A stretch of DNA of 64,000 nucleotides, taken from Okapia johnstoni (taxonomy: Eukaryota; Chordata; Mammalia; Artiodactyla; Giraffidae). Positions 12,767 through 26,600 of the stretch are shown here, in pieces. The notes under the pieces were generated by a model that did not search any database, had not been told where the DNA came from, and worked only from the letters and a program-made list of their open reading frames with translations. Location of the stretch: positions 64,966,730-65,030,729 of the forward strand of contig CM044317.1 of assembly GCA_024291935.2 (NCBI GenBank). The letters run 5' to 3'. Position 1 is the stretch's first letter, and the number at the start of each line of letters is the position of its first letter. Made by a program: the position numbers and the translations under genes.

Positions 12767-15119
12767 CCACCTGCCATCCCTTTAGTACAAATTAAGCTAT
12801 AAAAACACACAGAACTATTTCCCTGAAATTCCGTAAGTACATAGTCAAGATGCAATGTGAAGAATTTGTTTAAAAAACATCCTGTAGAAAGTTTATAAGA
12901 AAACCAGTATTTGAGCAAATTGTGGAATATAAATACAACTATTTTTAAGTAAGTTTTTCTCTAATGTGTTATTTTATTTGTTCTGAAACTAATCTGACTA
13001 AAACATATATTATTTTCTTTTCCTCTATATGTAATTAAAGCACTTAAAAAGAAAAATGAATCATTAGACCAGGTTGTAAAGATGTCTTAGCCTCTTGGAT
13101 AATAATCTTTGGACCACTATCTTAACTAACCTTTGAAAGAACAAAGTGCACTTCAACTAAATGTGTCTTCCTGTGATAACACATGATTTGATTTGATTTA
13201 AGGGGCAAATTTCCATTCTTTTCCCAGCATACCCTTAAAGAAGGGATTTGAAGTAAACTATATGTGACCAAGAACTTCAGGATCTAGTTTTCCAGGCCAC
13301 TTTGAAGCCTCTTATGTCTACTATTCAATTCATATAATGTTAGACAGCATTCAGTTTGGTTCTAAGATAACAAATGTGGTTAATTGTTTATAAGGTCCTC
13401 TGGCTATGATTTTTGTTTTTATAACAGTTTAGGACATCACAACACTTTCATCATTACCCAGTGAATTCAACATGTCAGAAGCAGATACAAACTCCCTAAG
13501 TTTAAGAATACGAGAGTATAATGACTTTGTTCTGTTCATTAGATTTATAAAAAATACGATGAACATAACCCTTTAGAACTGTTTTGACAAGTCATCTGTT
13601 GTTGGCAGCATTTATATAAAAACAGTAGATTTGGAAAGATATATTTAGCTTTATCATATGAAACTATATATATTTCCACATAAAGTACTTTTCTCCATAT
13701 CTCCTGACACTCATGTACAATATTTGTGCATAGACAGCTTTTTCAGATAAGGCTTTTTAAAAGCAATCTTGAAAAGGAATGCATTAACTAAATGGGCCAA
13801 AAGGTTCTTTTTCTTTGATGAGAGCTAAGTCCTTCCTCAAAAAGTTTCTTATGTTCCAGTAAATTAAATGTAGAATATTCTCATCACTCTTGCTGCTAAT
13901 CAAGACATTAGCCATATAATACAGAATTATGCAGTGCCTTCATAGCTAAAACTTTTATACTGCACTTTTTAAAAGCATTTATTTTGAGGAAGGGAAAGGG
14001 GCATTTGTCTGAATATGGATTCAAAGCTGTATATATTTCCTGTCATTCTACAAAGTGACTTTGTGAAACAAAATTTTGCTAAATGTTAAACTTGAAAGTT
14101 TAGTATACCAGATAATTAAAATACTGTCCACTAACTAGTTCATAGACTTTAAAAGTAAAATACGTACGACTGTTAAAACATGAAGAAAATTTCATTTTTG
14201 TCTAATTGCAATTAAAAGAAAATGTTAAAATATTAAAATGAAAATAAAACTAATACTTTCCAACCAAGAGCTCAGTGATTAATATAACAGGAATACAATA
14301 CATGCTTATTAGAAATAAAGCATATATAAGCCAAATTACCAAATCAATTCACAGCTGAGTTTTTATCCTGATTAATTATGATTGATTTGTACTGACATCA
14401 AACAGTTAGGTTTTTACATCAATTTGTAAACTGACTGACAGCCAATTTTCACAGAAGTTTGAGACTTAAAAACTATTATCTCTTATTTAACATTTTGATG
14501 GTTCTATAATTTTAAAAATTGAAGATTGAGTATTCAAACATTAGGAACTAAGAAACTAGAATGCATAGGTTGTTTTTTATTTTTTCTTTTTAGCTAGACA
14601 CTGCCTGAAGTAACAGCTAGAAAGTTTGAAACTGTTTTTTCCCTTTCTGATCATAGTGAATAGCTGTGTCCTGAGAAGATAAACATGAACAAATTACTTA
14701 TGCCACAAAGGAAACAGGCAAGTGGGCCAGAGGGAATGAGGCTATCATTGGAGCTGAGAGAACAAGCCAAAGTCTGAGAAACATGCATGCATTCATTCAT
14801 TTATAATCTTATACAGCCTTAGGCTTCCATTTGGTCTTAACCCTCAGGTTCGAGGTTTTCTAGTTACGAAGAAAGTCAGTGGCAAGTTTTCAAAACATTT
14901 TACTGTAATCTAGGGTAAAAAAAGAAATTTAAGTATGACCCCCATAACACAAGTATGTATATTAACAATTTTCACATAATACACCCTTAATAGTGCACCT
15001 TTACTTTGTGCACTAGTATACTGTAGTATCTGTTACTGTATTTTGTTTTAAAGTGCTGGTTCTGACCCATGAATAACTTTCTATGAGCCTCTAATGGGTT
15101 GTGATACAGTTTAAATAAA
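12767..15119 (+). other. ASF1A: ASF1A 3' UTR, end not fixed
   Basis: AT-rich sequence after the ASF1A stop, with no repeat insertion that I recognise. Candidate AATAAA signals are at 14243-14248, 14314-14319 and 15114-15119, and an ATTAAA lies near 13035. The first pair would give a 3' UTR of about 1.5 kb. Which signal is used cannot be decided from sequence alone. Confidence 0.6.
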
Positions 15120-16427
15120 GGGTGGTCTGGCCCTTTGGGTGGATTAGAAGTAGCAATAACTTATCTACAGCTCTAAAATTTATATTCCTTCTACCTGCCA
15201 TTTCTTTCATACTCGGATTATGACCTTGGCAATAAGACAGAAAAGTGCTAATTCAGTGAATTCAGCAGCCATTCAGTTGAAAACTGTTCAAATACTCTGA
15301 AATTACTAGTAGTCCACAAAAGCCTGATCTTATTTCTTGACACTCCATATAATAATTAACTTAGGAAACATTCCAAATCGTTACTCAGGAAACTTTTTTA
15401 TTTGTTCATTGTTAATATCATTTAATATAGAACTCTAAAATACTGTCATAAAATTTTGAAATGCACATGAAGTGTTCTTCATATATTCCTGCCTTCTTCC
15501 CTTCCAGTACCCTAAAGCTTGTCTACTCTTCTCAATCCACAAATCCCTTCTTGTCAGTGCTTAGTATACTATTTAGTTATATTTCAAAGCTGAGACCCCT
15601 TAAAACAGGGATCTTGTTATTACTAAGGACCATTAATGGAGCAATTCCTGTTTTATAAGTTTTAAAATATAAGCTTCTCATAAGAAATCGGAGTACAGGC
15701 CATGGACAGTAGACATCCCTAACAAGTAACAATGCTTATAAACTGTGTGAAACCAAAGGCCTACTATAGGAGAACAGGAGAAATATTTTCCCAGTCAAAA
15801 CAGTGTAGAAATTTTAAATGGCATCAAAGCATGTCTTTAAAAATAATTTTTTCCTAAAGTCACTTTATAATCAAATCTTAACATTCTATCAGCAAAGACT
15901 TTAAGTATACTAGACTTGTTTAAGAATCATTACAGTGTATGAATGAAGCTCCACGTTGCAGTGATAAAAGTACACTTTCCACATACTAAGACACATTTTC
16001 TACCTAAGAATTTTTAGCAGGAATCACTCTTGCCTGTGAGATCCTTGAGCATGAAAATGCCTTAAGCTTTATGCCATCTATCTACTTTGTAAAGTGAGAT
16101 TTTACCCCTATTTAGTTAGTTTCAGCACTGTTTGCTGGGTCTTCACAAAATTACAGATGCTGCCTAAGCATGTACAAAAGTAATCACTAGAGAATGAGAA
16201 AATTGAACACAGTCATTCAAAACTAAGATACAAAAAAGACACATGGAATAAGCTTTTGGAAAATAAGTGAAGATGGAGCTTTTGAAATATTTTCTTAGAG
16301 CTACAAAAGTAATGCTGAATATTTACTTAGGTTTTTGGCAGTAACTCAGAAATCTTGAAATATATCCTATTATAGGTATTTTTTCACAAGAAAATAACTA
16401 TTGTGTTAGCTTCTGAAGTAACATTAA

Positions 16428-16454
16428 ATTAACTGAAACCGTCACATAAAATAC
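16428..16454 (-). other. MCM9: Possible retained-intron extension of MCM9 (short isoform end)
   Basis: If the donor at 16454 is not used, the frame continues as the completed Gly, then ILCDGFS and TAA (stop at 16430-16428). The product would be 390 aa with the P-loop but without Walker B. A 391-aa human short MCM9 is established knowledge, and this window's MCM9 is one residue shorter up to the P-loop, so the lengths agree. An AATAAA on the - strand at 15402-15397 could end such a transcript. That this isoform is made here is inference. Confidence 0.5.
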
Positions 16455-16574
16455 CTGCGCTAGTAGATCCAATTCCTGTGGTGAGCACAGATCTTGGTGT
16501 AATCTTTGCTGCATATTTGAGGAATTGAGATTTCCCTGTGCCAGGATCCCCAACCAATAAAAGATGAGATTCAC
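16455..16574 (-). CDS. MCM9: MCM9 sixth coding exon (Walker A)
   Basis: A 120-base exon with acceptor TTCTAG and donor GTATTT. It encodes [20 protein letters not shown] and ends GIGSTSA plus one base of Gly. The P-loop GDPGTGKS is intact. This is the last MCM9 exon I can find; the following intron contains ASF1A on the other strand. Read-through of the donor gives ILCDGFS and a stop. Confidence 0.95.
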
Positions 16575-19500
16575 CTAGAAAAGCATAAAGTTTTAATTGC
16601 TATGAAAAGACTCATAAGTGTAATCAGTCAAAAACGGTCCATTTGGAATGCTCACACAATTTTTATTTTATATAGTATTTTAGTTTAAGGTCATTCAAGG
16701 AAGACTATCCAGAATGTCCTTAGAAAAGTTAACTTTCAAAATAAATAATAAGCTTTGGATTTCTGAATGCAGCATTTAAAATTAAAACTTTTAAGAGATT
16801 TTTGTGCTAGTTCCAGATGTTTAGGGACTGTGTTTAACATTTAAAAAACTTTTGGCTTATAAGTTTCAGATTTTATTTAATCTATTTTAAATATCAAACT
16901 ACTGTGATTAATTCTTTCCATTCATCCATACAAGTATTTTTATTTAAGTACTTTTAAGTGTTTGGGACTTTGTACATGCTTTATAAACACCAAATCACTT
17001 ATGATTCTAACAGTTAAGTGACAACCTTTTCATTCTATGAAAATTTTAGTTGTTTAATGAAACATCTATCTTACTGCTAAAGTTCTTACTTTTCGAATGT
17101 AACGTAGAAAAACATGTGAATATCATGTGGCAGATGTTATCTCACTGACCAAGCAAATTTATTCAGTCGTATTCAAGTATTTTCTGAATATATTAATAGG
17201 GAAATACTATTTAAGTTCAACACTTAGCAGAATGCCTTGCAACAGTAGGTAATCAAAACATACAATATGCATAAACCTTATTATACTTACTAGTCTATAC
17301 TGTACAGTATGGTTTTTGAGTCCTTACTAACACTTGGTTTACAATAATGTCCTTTTAGTCTTTTGGTTAAGCCTTTGGTTATTATGGCCCTTATACTGCT
17401 TATATGAAGGCCGTAATAAACCTAATTTATGCCAGATTCAGGTCAGTTAAGTGTGTTAACTACAGAAGAGCTCTCTGCCATTTGGAAATGACTTAAGAGT
17501 CATTTTGGCTTGAATGCGTGACCTACAGCAGCACCTCTCAGCAGATGGCATATTTGCTACCCACTAGCAGAAGGGGAACCAGCAGGCTGATGACTGAGAG
17601 CAACACACTGACAGTCACAGATGGAGAGACACTGACTTGGAGACACTGAAAAGCACTATTTCTAATCTTTTCCTCTTGGAGAGACTGGAAATCCAATGAA
17701 AAACAGACAGTAAAAGAAACATAAAGATTTTATACTGTGGCTCCCTTATAGGCTGGAGTGAAAATAACATACTCACTGAAAAAGTCTTTGGAAAGCCTGG
17801 AATTCTACAAAGTAGTTCCTGATGTTGGACTGAGTATTAGACAGTGAACAACTGTCAGTTTTTAAAAGATTGCATTTGGAATATAAAGCTCAACAAGCAG
17901 TTTTTTTATTCAGCAAAGGGAAATTGTAGCTTCTCTTCTTAGCGTCTCTTCTTACAGTATGTGTTAGTATTTCTCAGAAATCTTAATGGGTACCAACCTC
18001 TGACCCGTGTTCCTGTAGCGTCAGTTCTTTGAATCCCACCAGCCAGCACCATGGCCACAGCAAGTTTTACTAGGTACATTCCAAAAACTTGAGGGCACAA
18101 GCTGGCCAATATTTCATTCCTTCCTGGGAAAGGCAGAAAGATGAGTTATCAGTAATTTTTCAAGAAATACTAACTGAAATTTCCCTTTCTATCCTGTCTT
18201 CTTATAAACACTCTCTAAAATGATCTGACTAAAAGGAGTGAATAATGTTTTGTTCCTGAAAGTCCTTTTCTTATTAATGCCTTGAGATGAAAAGTCCTGG
18301 CTGCCACCTGTTTTAAGTTTCTATAAATTTAGCATATTTACAAGGGACAGAAAGAAAACTCTTTTCTCCCTCATCGGGCCAACATTATTCCTTAAAAATA
18401 ATACCAGCTACACTTCCTGTGCAATAATTTCAGTAAAATTACTCCACTGCCTAAATAAAAGGAAGGTGTTTGATCTCAGAAACAATGAGTCAGACTGTAG
18501 AAAACTAAGGTACTTGGAGCTTCTTCAGGGGTATAAAAGAGGTAAAATCAACCCATCCTGTGAGTCAATTCAGCATTTGCTCTGAGCAGTTTGGTAAATT
18601 CTGTTTTATCTAGACTGAGTATCGGTGTTATCAGGATATTTAGAAGATCATTATAAACAACAACTCTAGCAGTCCAAGCTGGAGTTCTTAGATTCTTCTG
18701 ATCACATGCTTTAAATATGAGGTTATCATTGTCTTAGGTTCTGTTTCTAGAAATGTCAGACACTAAATCTGAGAATCTGCCTATCCCATCCATGAATAAT
18801 TTATATATTTCATATTGTCATTGGCCAGTCAGCCAATGAGGCTCATAGATTCTAACAAGCCTTTCCTGAGTTTGTCTTATTTAGAATTCACTACTGTGAT
18901 GGTACTCTGTATATCTACATTCATGTTACCAGAAATTAATGTCTGTATATTGTGTGCCTAGTCACTCAGTCATGTCCGACTCTTTGTGACACCATGGACT
19001 GCAGCCTGCCAGGCTCCTCTGTCCATGGGATTCTCCAGGCAAGGATACTGGAGTGGGTTGCCATGCCCTCCTCCAGGGGATCCTCTCAACCCAGGGATTG
19101 AACCCAGGTCTCTGGCATTGCAGGCAGATTCTTTATCATCTGAGCCACCAGAGAAACCCAATGTCCTCAGGCTGGTAACTAATTTGCACATCTGAGGGCT
19201 TTTATACTTAACTTTGAGTTTGTACATGTTTCAGTGATAGCTCTTTTGAGGAGGAAGATAATCACACAAGTACTACTTTAGCTGATGACACCAGTTCCAG
19301 AAGCTTTACCACCAAGATAAAGGAAAGGGGTTCCTCTATAATTTATGGCCCTATGCACCAAGGCTACTTTTGTAATGAGTCAAAATTGACTCAGTGGCAA
19401 TTAAGCTCTGGTGATGTGACCTGGATGGCAGAAGTGGAGAAGAAAGAAAACATTCTAGTATAAATAAAACGGGAACCAGAAAAAGAATTAGTCAACCTTG

Positions 19501-20599
19501 GAAGGAATTTCATTAACTGCTAAAGGGAATCCCTCCCTTTTCCAAGGTAGAAAGCTCAGAAAAAAGATGAAATGTCTGAGATCTACATAGTTAAGACCTG
19601 ACAGCAGGTACATCAATTCTGACCAGAATCTAGAAATTACACATACAAAGAAATAATGGCTTCAGTAAGCAGGGAACAAGTAGACAAACTGGCCTGGGAG
19701 ACACGCAAGCCAAAGCTGTCCAAGAGCCAGCTTTCTGAGTAAAGGTGGATTCCCTGACTAATGTGCTGACAGGAAGCACTTCCTATGGGCTCTCAGGTCA
19801 GAGCCCAGTGTTATTTACTAGCTGCCTGAGCTCAGGCAAGGTTCTTACTCTCTCCGCCTCCATTTCCTTATCTGTGAGATGGAGATGATAACGGTATTGC
19901 ACACAGAGCTGTTCAGGAGTTAATTACTGCACAGCACACAGAACAGTACCTGGCACATAGGAGCTACTGAAACTATTATACCTGTATTACTTGTGCCTAT
20001 TTCTTACCTCACCATTTCCTCACACTGTGGTCAACATAAAAGATAAACTCTGAAGTCAGGTCTGAGGTACCAAGGAAAGGCAAAGGGGAAGGTCCATTCC
20101 CTAAATTTGTTATCTAAAGTTGAAAAACTTAATTCCTTGGGTCATGGCAATAGAAACTCTCATGACTCTATCACGGAAGAGAATGCATTAGGGAGAAAAA
20201 TACCCCAACACTTTCCTTCTTCTCCCCCCGGGGCAAATTTCTGGTTCTAGACCATGTTAATAGTGTGCCCATGTAATCCTCTCTTGTGGCATGGCCATCA
20301 TTTACCCCAATGAAGAGAACTTAGGTCTAAGATAATAAGTCACCCTGGAGTGGGTTCAGATGGCCCAAGAGAACCCAACCCCTTTGGGTTTCTAGCCATC
20401 CTCTAAGTATCAGGGTCAGGGCATCCCTGAGATCACAAGAAAATCTTCAGCTCCTTGTCGGCACTCACAGTATCAGATCTTAATGAAGCAAGCCAACCTC
20501 CCAGAGCTCAGCAGTGTAGTAATGTCTGTTTTTGGACAAGCAAAATGAAGACACACTTTGGATATAGCTCCCCACCTCCACTCCCCTCCCCCCACCCCC

Positions 20600-20632
<33 letters not shown>

Positions 20633-23600
20633 TGAAATGGTAAGATATGGCTGATTATAGGTACTCAGGAAACTAACAAAGCAGCATCTTCATACTAAAA
20701 AGAAAAATGTTGCCTCATTTTCTCCGTGTCTTCCTACTTATATTTCTCACAGGTTATTATATTTACTTCTTCCTTTCATCTGGTAAATAAGCTGTATAGC
20801 TATAGCCTTCTAATTAAAACAAGACAGACTCTTTGATCACCAGCACAAAGCACTTCTGATAGCCCTGGTATGATGCCCTTCCTAACACTATTACAGATTT
20901 TTGTAGGGAACTGATCTGGAGAAACAATGTTAAGTAAAAAAAACTTATTTAAAAATACATATGGTTCATAGAGTCAAAGCACTGAAGAATTGATGCTTTC
21001 GAATTGTGCTGGACCAGACTCTTGAATGTCCCCTGGACAGCAAGAAGATCAAACCAGTCAATCCTAAAGGAAATCAACCCCGAATATTCACTGGAAGGAC
21101 TGATGTTGAAGCTCCAATACTTTGGCCACCTGATGTGAAGAGCCGACTCACCAGAAAAGACCCTCACTGGAAAAGATGGAGGGCAGGAGAAGAAGGGGGC
21201 AACAGCAGATGAGATGGTTGGATGGCATCACTGAGTTAATGGACGTGACTTTGAGCCAACTCCAGGAGATGGGAGATGGTGAAGAACAGGGAAGCCAGGT
21301 ATGCTGCAGTCCATGGGGTCGTAAAATCAGAGATGACTTAGGCGAATGAACAACAACATGATTTGTAAAAGGTTTGCTTAATGAAGCTATAATATAGAGA
21401 CCTTTGGTTCTTTCTGTATGGATCAGATGAAAGAATGATTGATAACCACTATGTATGTGTTACACACATAAGCAAAAGAAAAAAAAAATCCCACAAAATA
21501 AAAGCCAACTGCTTGTATTTAAAGCAAATGAAAGTCTTATTTTGTGGAATGATATCTGTCCAATTCAGTACATGATTTAAGACACATAATCACTATATAT
21601 TAGATCTGAGGTGAAGCTTCTCAGAAATAGTCTATTACTGGCTTCCATTTATTTTTCTCAGAAGATGCCTCCAAGAAAGAATGAAAACAGACACTTGAAG
21701 ATTTGTTGGTGTTTTATATAGTTGGGGTTTTTTAATAAAAAATACTCTAGAAACCCAAAGGCTATAATGTTTTCATCTGTGTAATCACATCTTAAGTGTC
21801 ATAGTCAGAAATTTTTGCTGTGAAGACAAAGATTTTTTGCATCTCTCTTACCATCTCTTTCTCACCATTCCATATTTTTAAATCTTCAGCTAAAAGAGTG
21901 TGAAGCTGTCTTAACCATACAAGATGAATCAGAAGATAAATGATTTTAACAGAATAAAAGTTTCATAACAGAATGAGTTTTGCCTGTTTAAGGAGGAACT
22001 ATATATTTAATTGGTAAAGAAGGTAGAAATCTCTGAAACTATTTTGGCAAGATAAGAGATATTAAAATAATAGTTGGAAATGAAAAATCTCTTGGGATTT
22101 CCAGTAAGATCACTAAACAGGATTATGCCAGAAAAGGGCTTTAAAGGGAGACTACAGCTAGAGGCACTGGCTAAAGCTACTCCCTCAGAACACAGCCACT
22201 GATGCACAGCATGTAAATCACAAACATCAGGAATGAAATGCCATTAATAAATATCAGCTCCATACCCTTAATCACAAACCTGCAAAAGGATCGCTCTTAT
22301 AGTGTTCCCAAAAGCCTTCAAATTCCTTTCGGACCTCCTCATCCATGCTGACCCCTGCAGACTGTTCGTTATTTACTTGGACATAATTGGCCTTCAGGAC
22401 TATCTCCACTTCACAGCGCACATCTTGCTTAAAGGGCTTCCACCGCTGCATTACAACCCCATAAATAGTGATGTCATCACCTGGAAAAAAGCACTGAGTG
22501 AATCCAGCAGTAGTAGCCTCCTACCTGCTTGGGCACAAACCCTACAAAGGACCAGAACCAAGAAATCAACCACTACCCTACCAGGGTTTAGAGTGGTGTA
22601 CATTCCTCCAGAAACCATTTGCGGCAAAAGAACACAGTGTCCCGATTTATTTATTTTTTTAATCAGGCACTTGTATTTGCACAGCTAAAAGCTAAAGCCA
22701 GCATTTTAATTTTTCTTAATCTGCCATATGATAATCATACCAAATTCTAACCTGTCCCTGGGAAAATACTGGATGATATATTCACTGTCATTCTACTGCA
22801 TGAAATGTTCATCCTCTCAGAATCAGTAACCATGTAGTTCTCACTTAATCAAGAGGTGGGGACTGCAGCCAGAAGGATAAAGTGCAGTCTCTCCTTCAAT
22901 ATTCCCAGGGGATTGGTTCTGGAATCAGCCTCAGATATCAAAATCCGGAGATGCTCAAGTCCCACAGTCAGCCCTCCAAATCTGCGGTTTCACATCCATG
23001 GATTCAACCAACCATGCATCATGTAGTACTCTAGTATTTACTATTGAAAAAAATCTGTGTATATGTGGACCCACGCTGTTCAAAGCCCTATTGTTCAAGG
23101 GTTAACTGCACAATCAACCAGTGTCAGGAAAGGAGACAATATTGCGATGATGGATACAATGATACTACTACTAGTTCCCAGTCTATTCATTTTTACTTAA
23201 CTACACTTATTAACATTCACTCACCTTTTTTGTTTTTTAAAGGACAAAAGAATGAATGTACCAAGAAATGAATGAATACTTGTTCTATTTCAAAGCTCCT
23301 CTCCACAAGCTATGAAAGCAAAAATCCCACTTGATTCTTCTTGGTTGGTTCCTTCCCACTTAAGGACACTCTCCCATTCTTGATTAATGAGTAGAATATT
23401 AAAATTTTACAGATTTTTCCTAAGAGGCCTTGGATAGCTTATAGGAATATTCTCCAAATACCAACATATTTTTTATCATTACATACAATTCAATAAACCA
23501 GTTAACAAGTATAGGTGAATGCTTGGCATTCAATATTTTGGTGCTAGAGAAAAGGGGGCCAAAAGAAAAAAAAGGATATAATCCTAGTCCCCAAGATTTC

Positions 23601-26600
23601 AATCCTGTTGCACATAGGATGCTGGACATACCTTAAAACCAATACTGGAATTTACACTTCGCACAATAAACTTAACCAGCAAGTCTTCATTTCTAAGCCT
23701 GTGTCAAATATTAATATTTGATATTTGTTGATGCAAAATGCCTTTCACTCTCTAAACATCAATGTGTGATGTGTAATCTGGAGTGCTTTTGCTTTCTTAA
23801 AGAGAAGTCTGTGAATGCTAAGTTAATGGAACTGGTGGTAGCAATTCACCAAATAGAAGGCATATTTCTAGCCTCAGGCAACTTGATAGTAAATGGTGAC
23901 AAAGACATTAAATAGGTTCTTCATACACTTTCAAGATCCTTCCTAAACCACTGCTGGATGGTTTTCAAATCCCATCAGGAAGAGTGATCATTTACTATAT
24001 TGACTGTGCCCAATTTTTTTTTTAGATGAACATAACCAGGGCAACATTGTATGAGCACTTTGATGAGTTCTCTACTATGGTCATTTAAATGGGTCATTTG
24101 ATAGATGCTGTTTCTCTATTAAGTCAAATGAGAAACTTATGTTTCAGAAATTGTACCCACTAGAAATACCCTGACTCCACTAAGCAGCAACAATGTGTAA
24201 AATGTGGAGTACTCCAAATGTGAGGTTTACGAGATAGTCCAAGGCAATAAATACTTATTTGAAACTTATGTGATTTTCTACAGTAAATGTTATTGGAAAC
24301 AGTAGTTTCAGGAAACTAAAATTCTCACTTTTACACAATCCCATCTTTCTGTGCTCCTCTCTCTTCTGCAGTGTATTTACCACTGCAACCACCCGTGGTC
24401 AGACCTATCTTTGATATCCTGCCACACTGACAGTTATCAGTATATAACCTCCAACTTCACTACTCTGCAACGTCAGACTGGGGTTCCTAACTAGACTGTG
24501 AATTCCCGCAGGGCAAGGATTACGCTACTTATGTCTTCTGATTCTCAAAAAGGTTTGTAGCAGTGGATAAATGAAAAAATAGCTGTTGAGAGACTGCTGC
24601 CATCCATTCTTAATTGTAAGTGACATGTGAAAGAAAAATATCTTAAGATTTTTTTTTTTTTTAAGTGCAGAAAGAATTCAGTTCAGACAAACTGGAGGAA
24701 AACATCTTAATCTCTATCAAAGGACATTTTCATGTTCTAGATAAGCTCATACAAGCACTGCTTCACTGATCCAGACATTAAAGATTCTGGTTAAAATCCA
24801 GTCTTATATGAACAAGGTACTCTGACATAGCCTTGTCCATTTAGTGGGCAATCCAGGATCAAAGCTATTATTTACTTAAAATATTGTTTGGAGAACTATA
24901 AATTGTTACTATATTTGATATAAATGTCAAAGTATGAGTTGGTGATTCTTGGTGGAAGGGGAAAGCCTTTTGACAAGGAATTATTCTTAACTCTAGATAC
25001 TGAACTCTTTGTTTTCATAGAGCTTTTGCCTCATCATTTTAATGAAATGTCAGCTCAGCAAATATTTTTTAAATAAGGCATTTGGAGAAGTCAAGGGTTA
25101 ACAGAAATGATGGAATTTAGAGGAATGAAACATTCTTGATTTGTCCAAGAAGGGGAGCACTGGGATATGAAATAAGAGATCAAACATACCTGTTACGCCT
25201 CAGGGGACACACTGGTCCTATTTGTCTTTTATTGAGATGAAGGTCTTTTATGCGGAGAAGGAAATGGCAACCCACTCCAGTACTCTTGCCTGGAGAATCC
25301 TATGGACAGAGGAGCCTGGTAGGCTGCAGTCCATGGGTTCGCTAAGGGTCGGACACGACTGAGCGACTTCACTTTCACTTTTCACTTTCATGCACTGGAG
25401 AAGGAAATGGCAACCCACTCCAGTGTTCTTGCCTGGAGAATCCCAGGGACGGGGGAGCCTGTTGGGCTGCCGTCTATGGGGTCGCACAGAGTCGGGCACG
25501 ACTGAAGTGACTTAGCAGCAGCAGCATGTGAGGATGGGAAATATTTAAAGCAGGAAATGTTGAAATAAATTGAAAGGCAATCATCAATAATAATCATTTC
25601 CATTTTCTGACCCAACTTCAATTCAAATTAAATGTTAAATAGCCAGTGAAAATCACTAAGCAAACATATAGAACCAAGTTTTTAAGGTTTTTGGAATAAG
25701 AAAAACAGAAAGGTTAAGCTCTCATGGGCAAGTCAGATTCCTCATCTATTGAACAAACAGCTGGACTAGATCGCTGAACTCCAGCCCAGCTTCTTTCCTG
25801 CTGTCACCTCCCACCTCATGCCCGTCTGTGTTCTCAAGTTCTCCACACTCGCAGCTGATCTCAGGAAAATAAAAAGTGGTTTTTCCTATCAATACTTTTG
25901 TTGTTGTTGTTTAGTCACTAAGTCATGTCTTGACTCTTTTGGGACCCCATGGACTGTAGCATGCAAGGCTCATCTGTCCATGCGATTTCCCAGGCAAGGA
26001 TATAGGAGTGGGTTGCCATTTCCTTCTCCTGGGGATCTTCCTGACCCAGGGATCAAACACACATCTCCTGCATTGGCAGGTGGATTCTTTACAACTGTGC
26101 TACCTGGGAAGCCCAATCAATACTTTAGAACCTACTATATAAGCTAACAAAAGTTCATTCTTACCAGATTTGCAACTGTCTACTAAATCATCTTCCAGGA
26201 TAACCTGCATCGATCGTGGAATACTTCCAACAGATAGCCTTTGAACCTAGCCAAGGAAAAGAAAGCAGATACTGAGTACATATAGATATATACTAAGTAT
26301 TCAGGAGCCTAGCAGTTCTTGAAATTACTGTGTCTGTTTCTCTGGTATTATCATGCAACTTAATTATGATGGGGGTTTATGGAATTTTCTTGAAATTTAT
26401 GCCTACTATCAATTGAAGAATTTTCTAAAACTACAATAAAATAAAAATATCCAGATGGAAATAGCTCAAAATATAATCTACCTGGTGGGTGGTCAAAATA
26501 AAACTACTAAACACAATAATAAAGTTACTTAACTAGAAAAGAGAGGCAGTTCTTCCCTGATCTCTATTCATAAGACCTGGGACAAAGCACTCAGTTCCTC

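Noticed and set aside
12556..12918. 120-residue - strand open frame
   Set aside because: Antisense shadow of ASF1A exon 4 and its 3' UTR.
25248..25621. Open frames repeated at 25.2, 33.0, 39.8 and 50.0 kb with nearly the same protein
   Set aside because: They are translations of BovA2 or Bov-tA SINEs, not genes.
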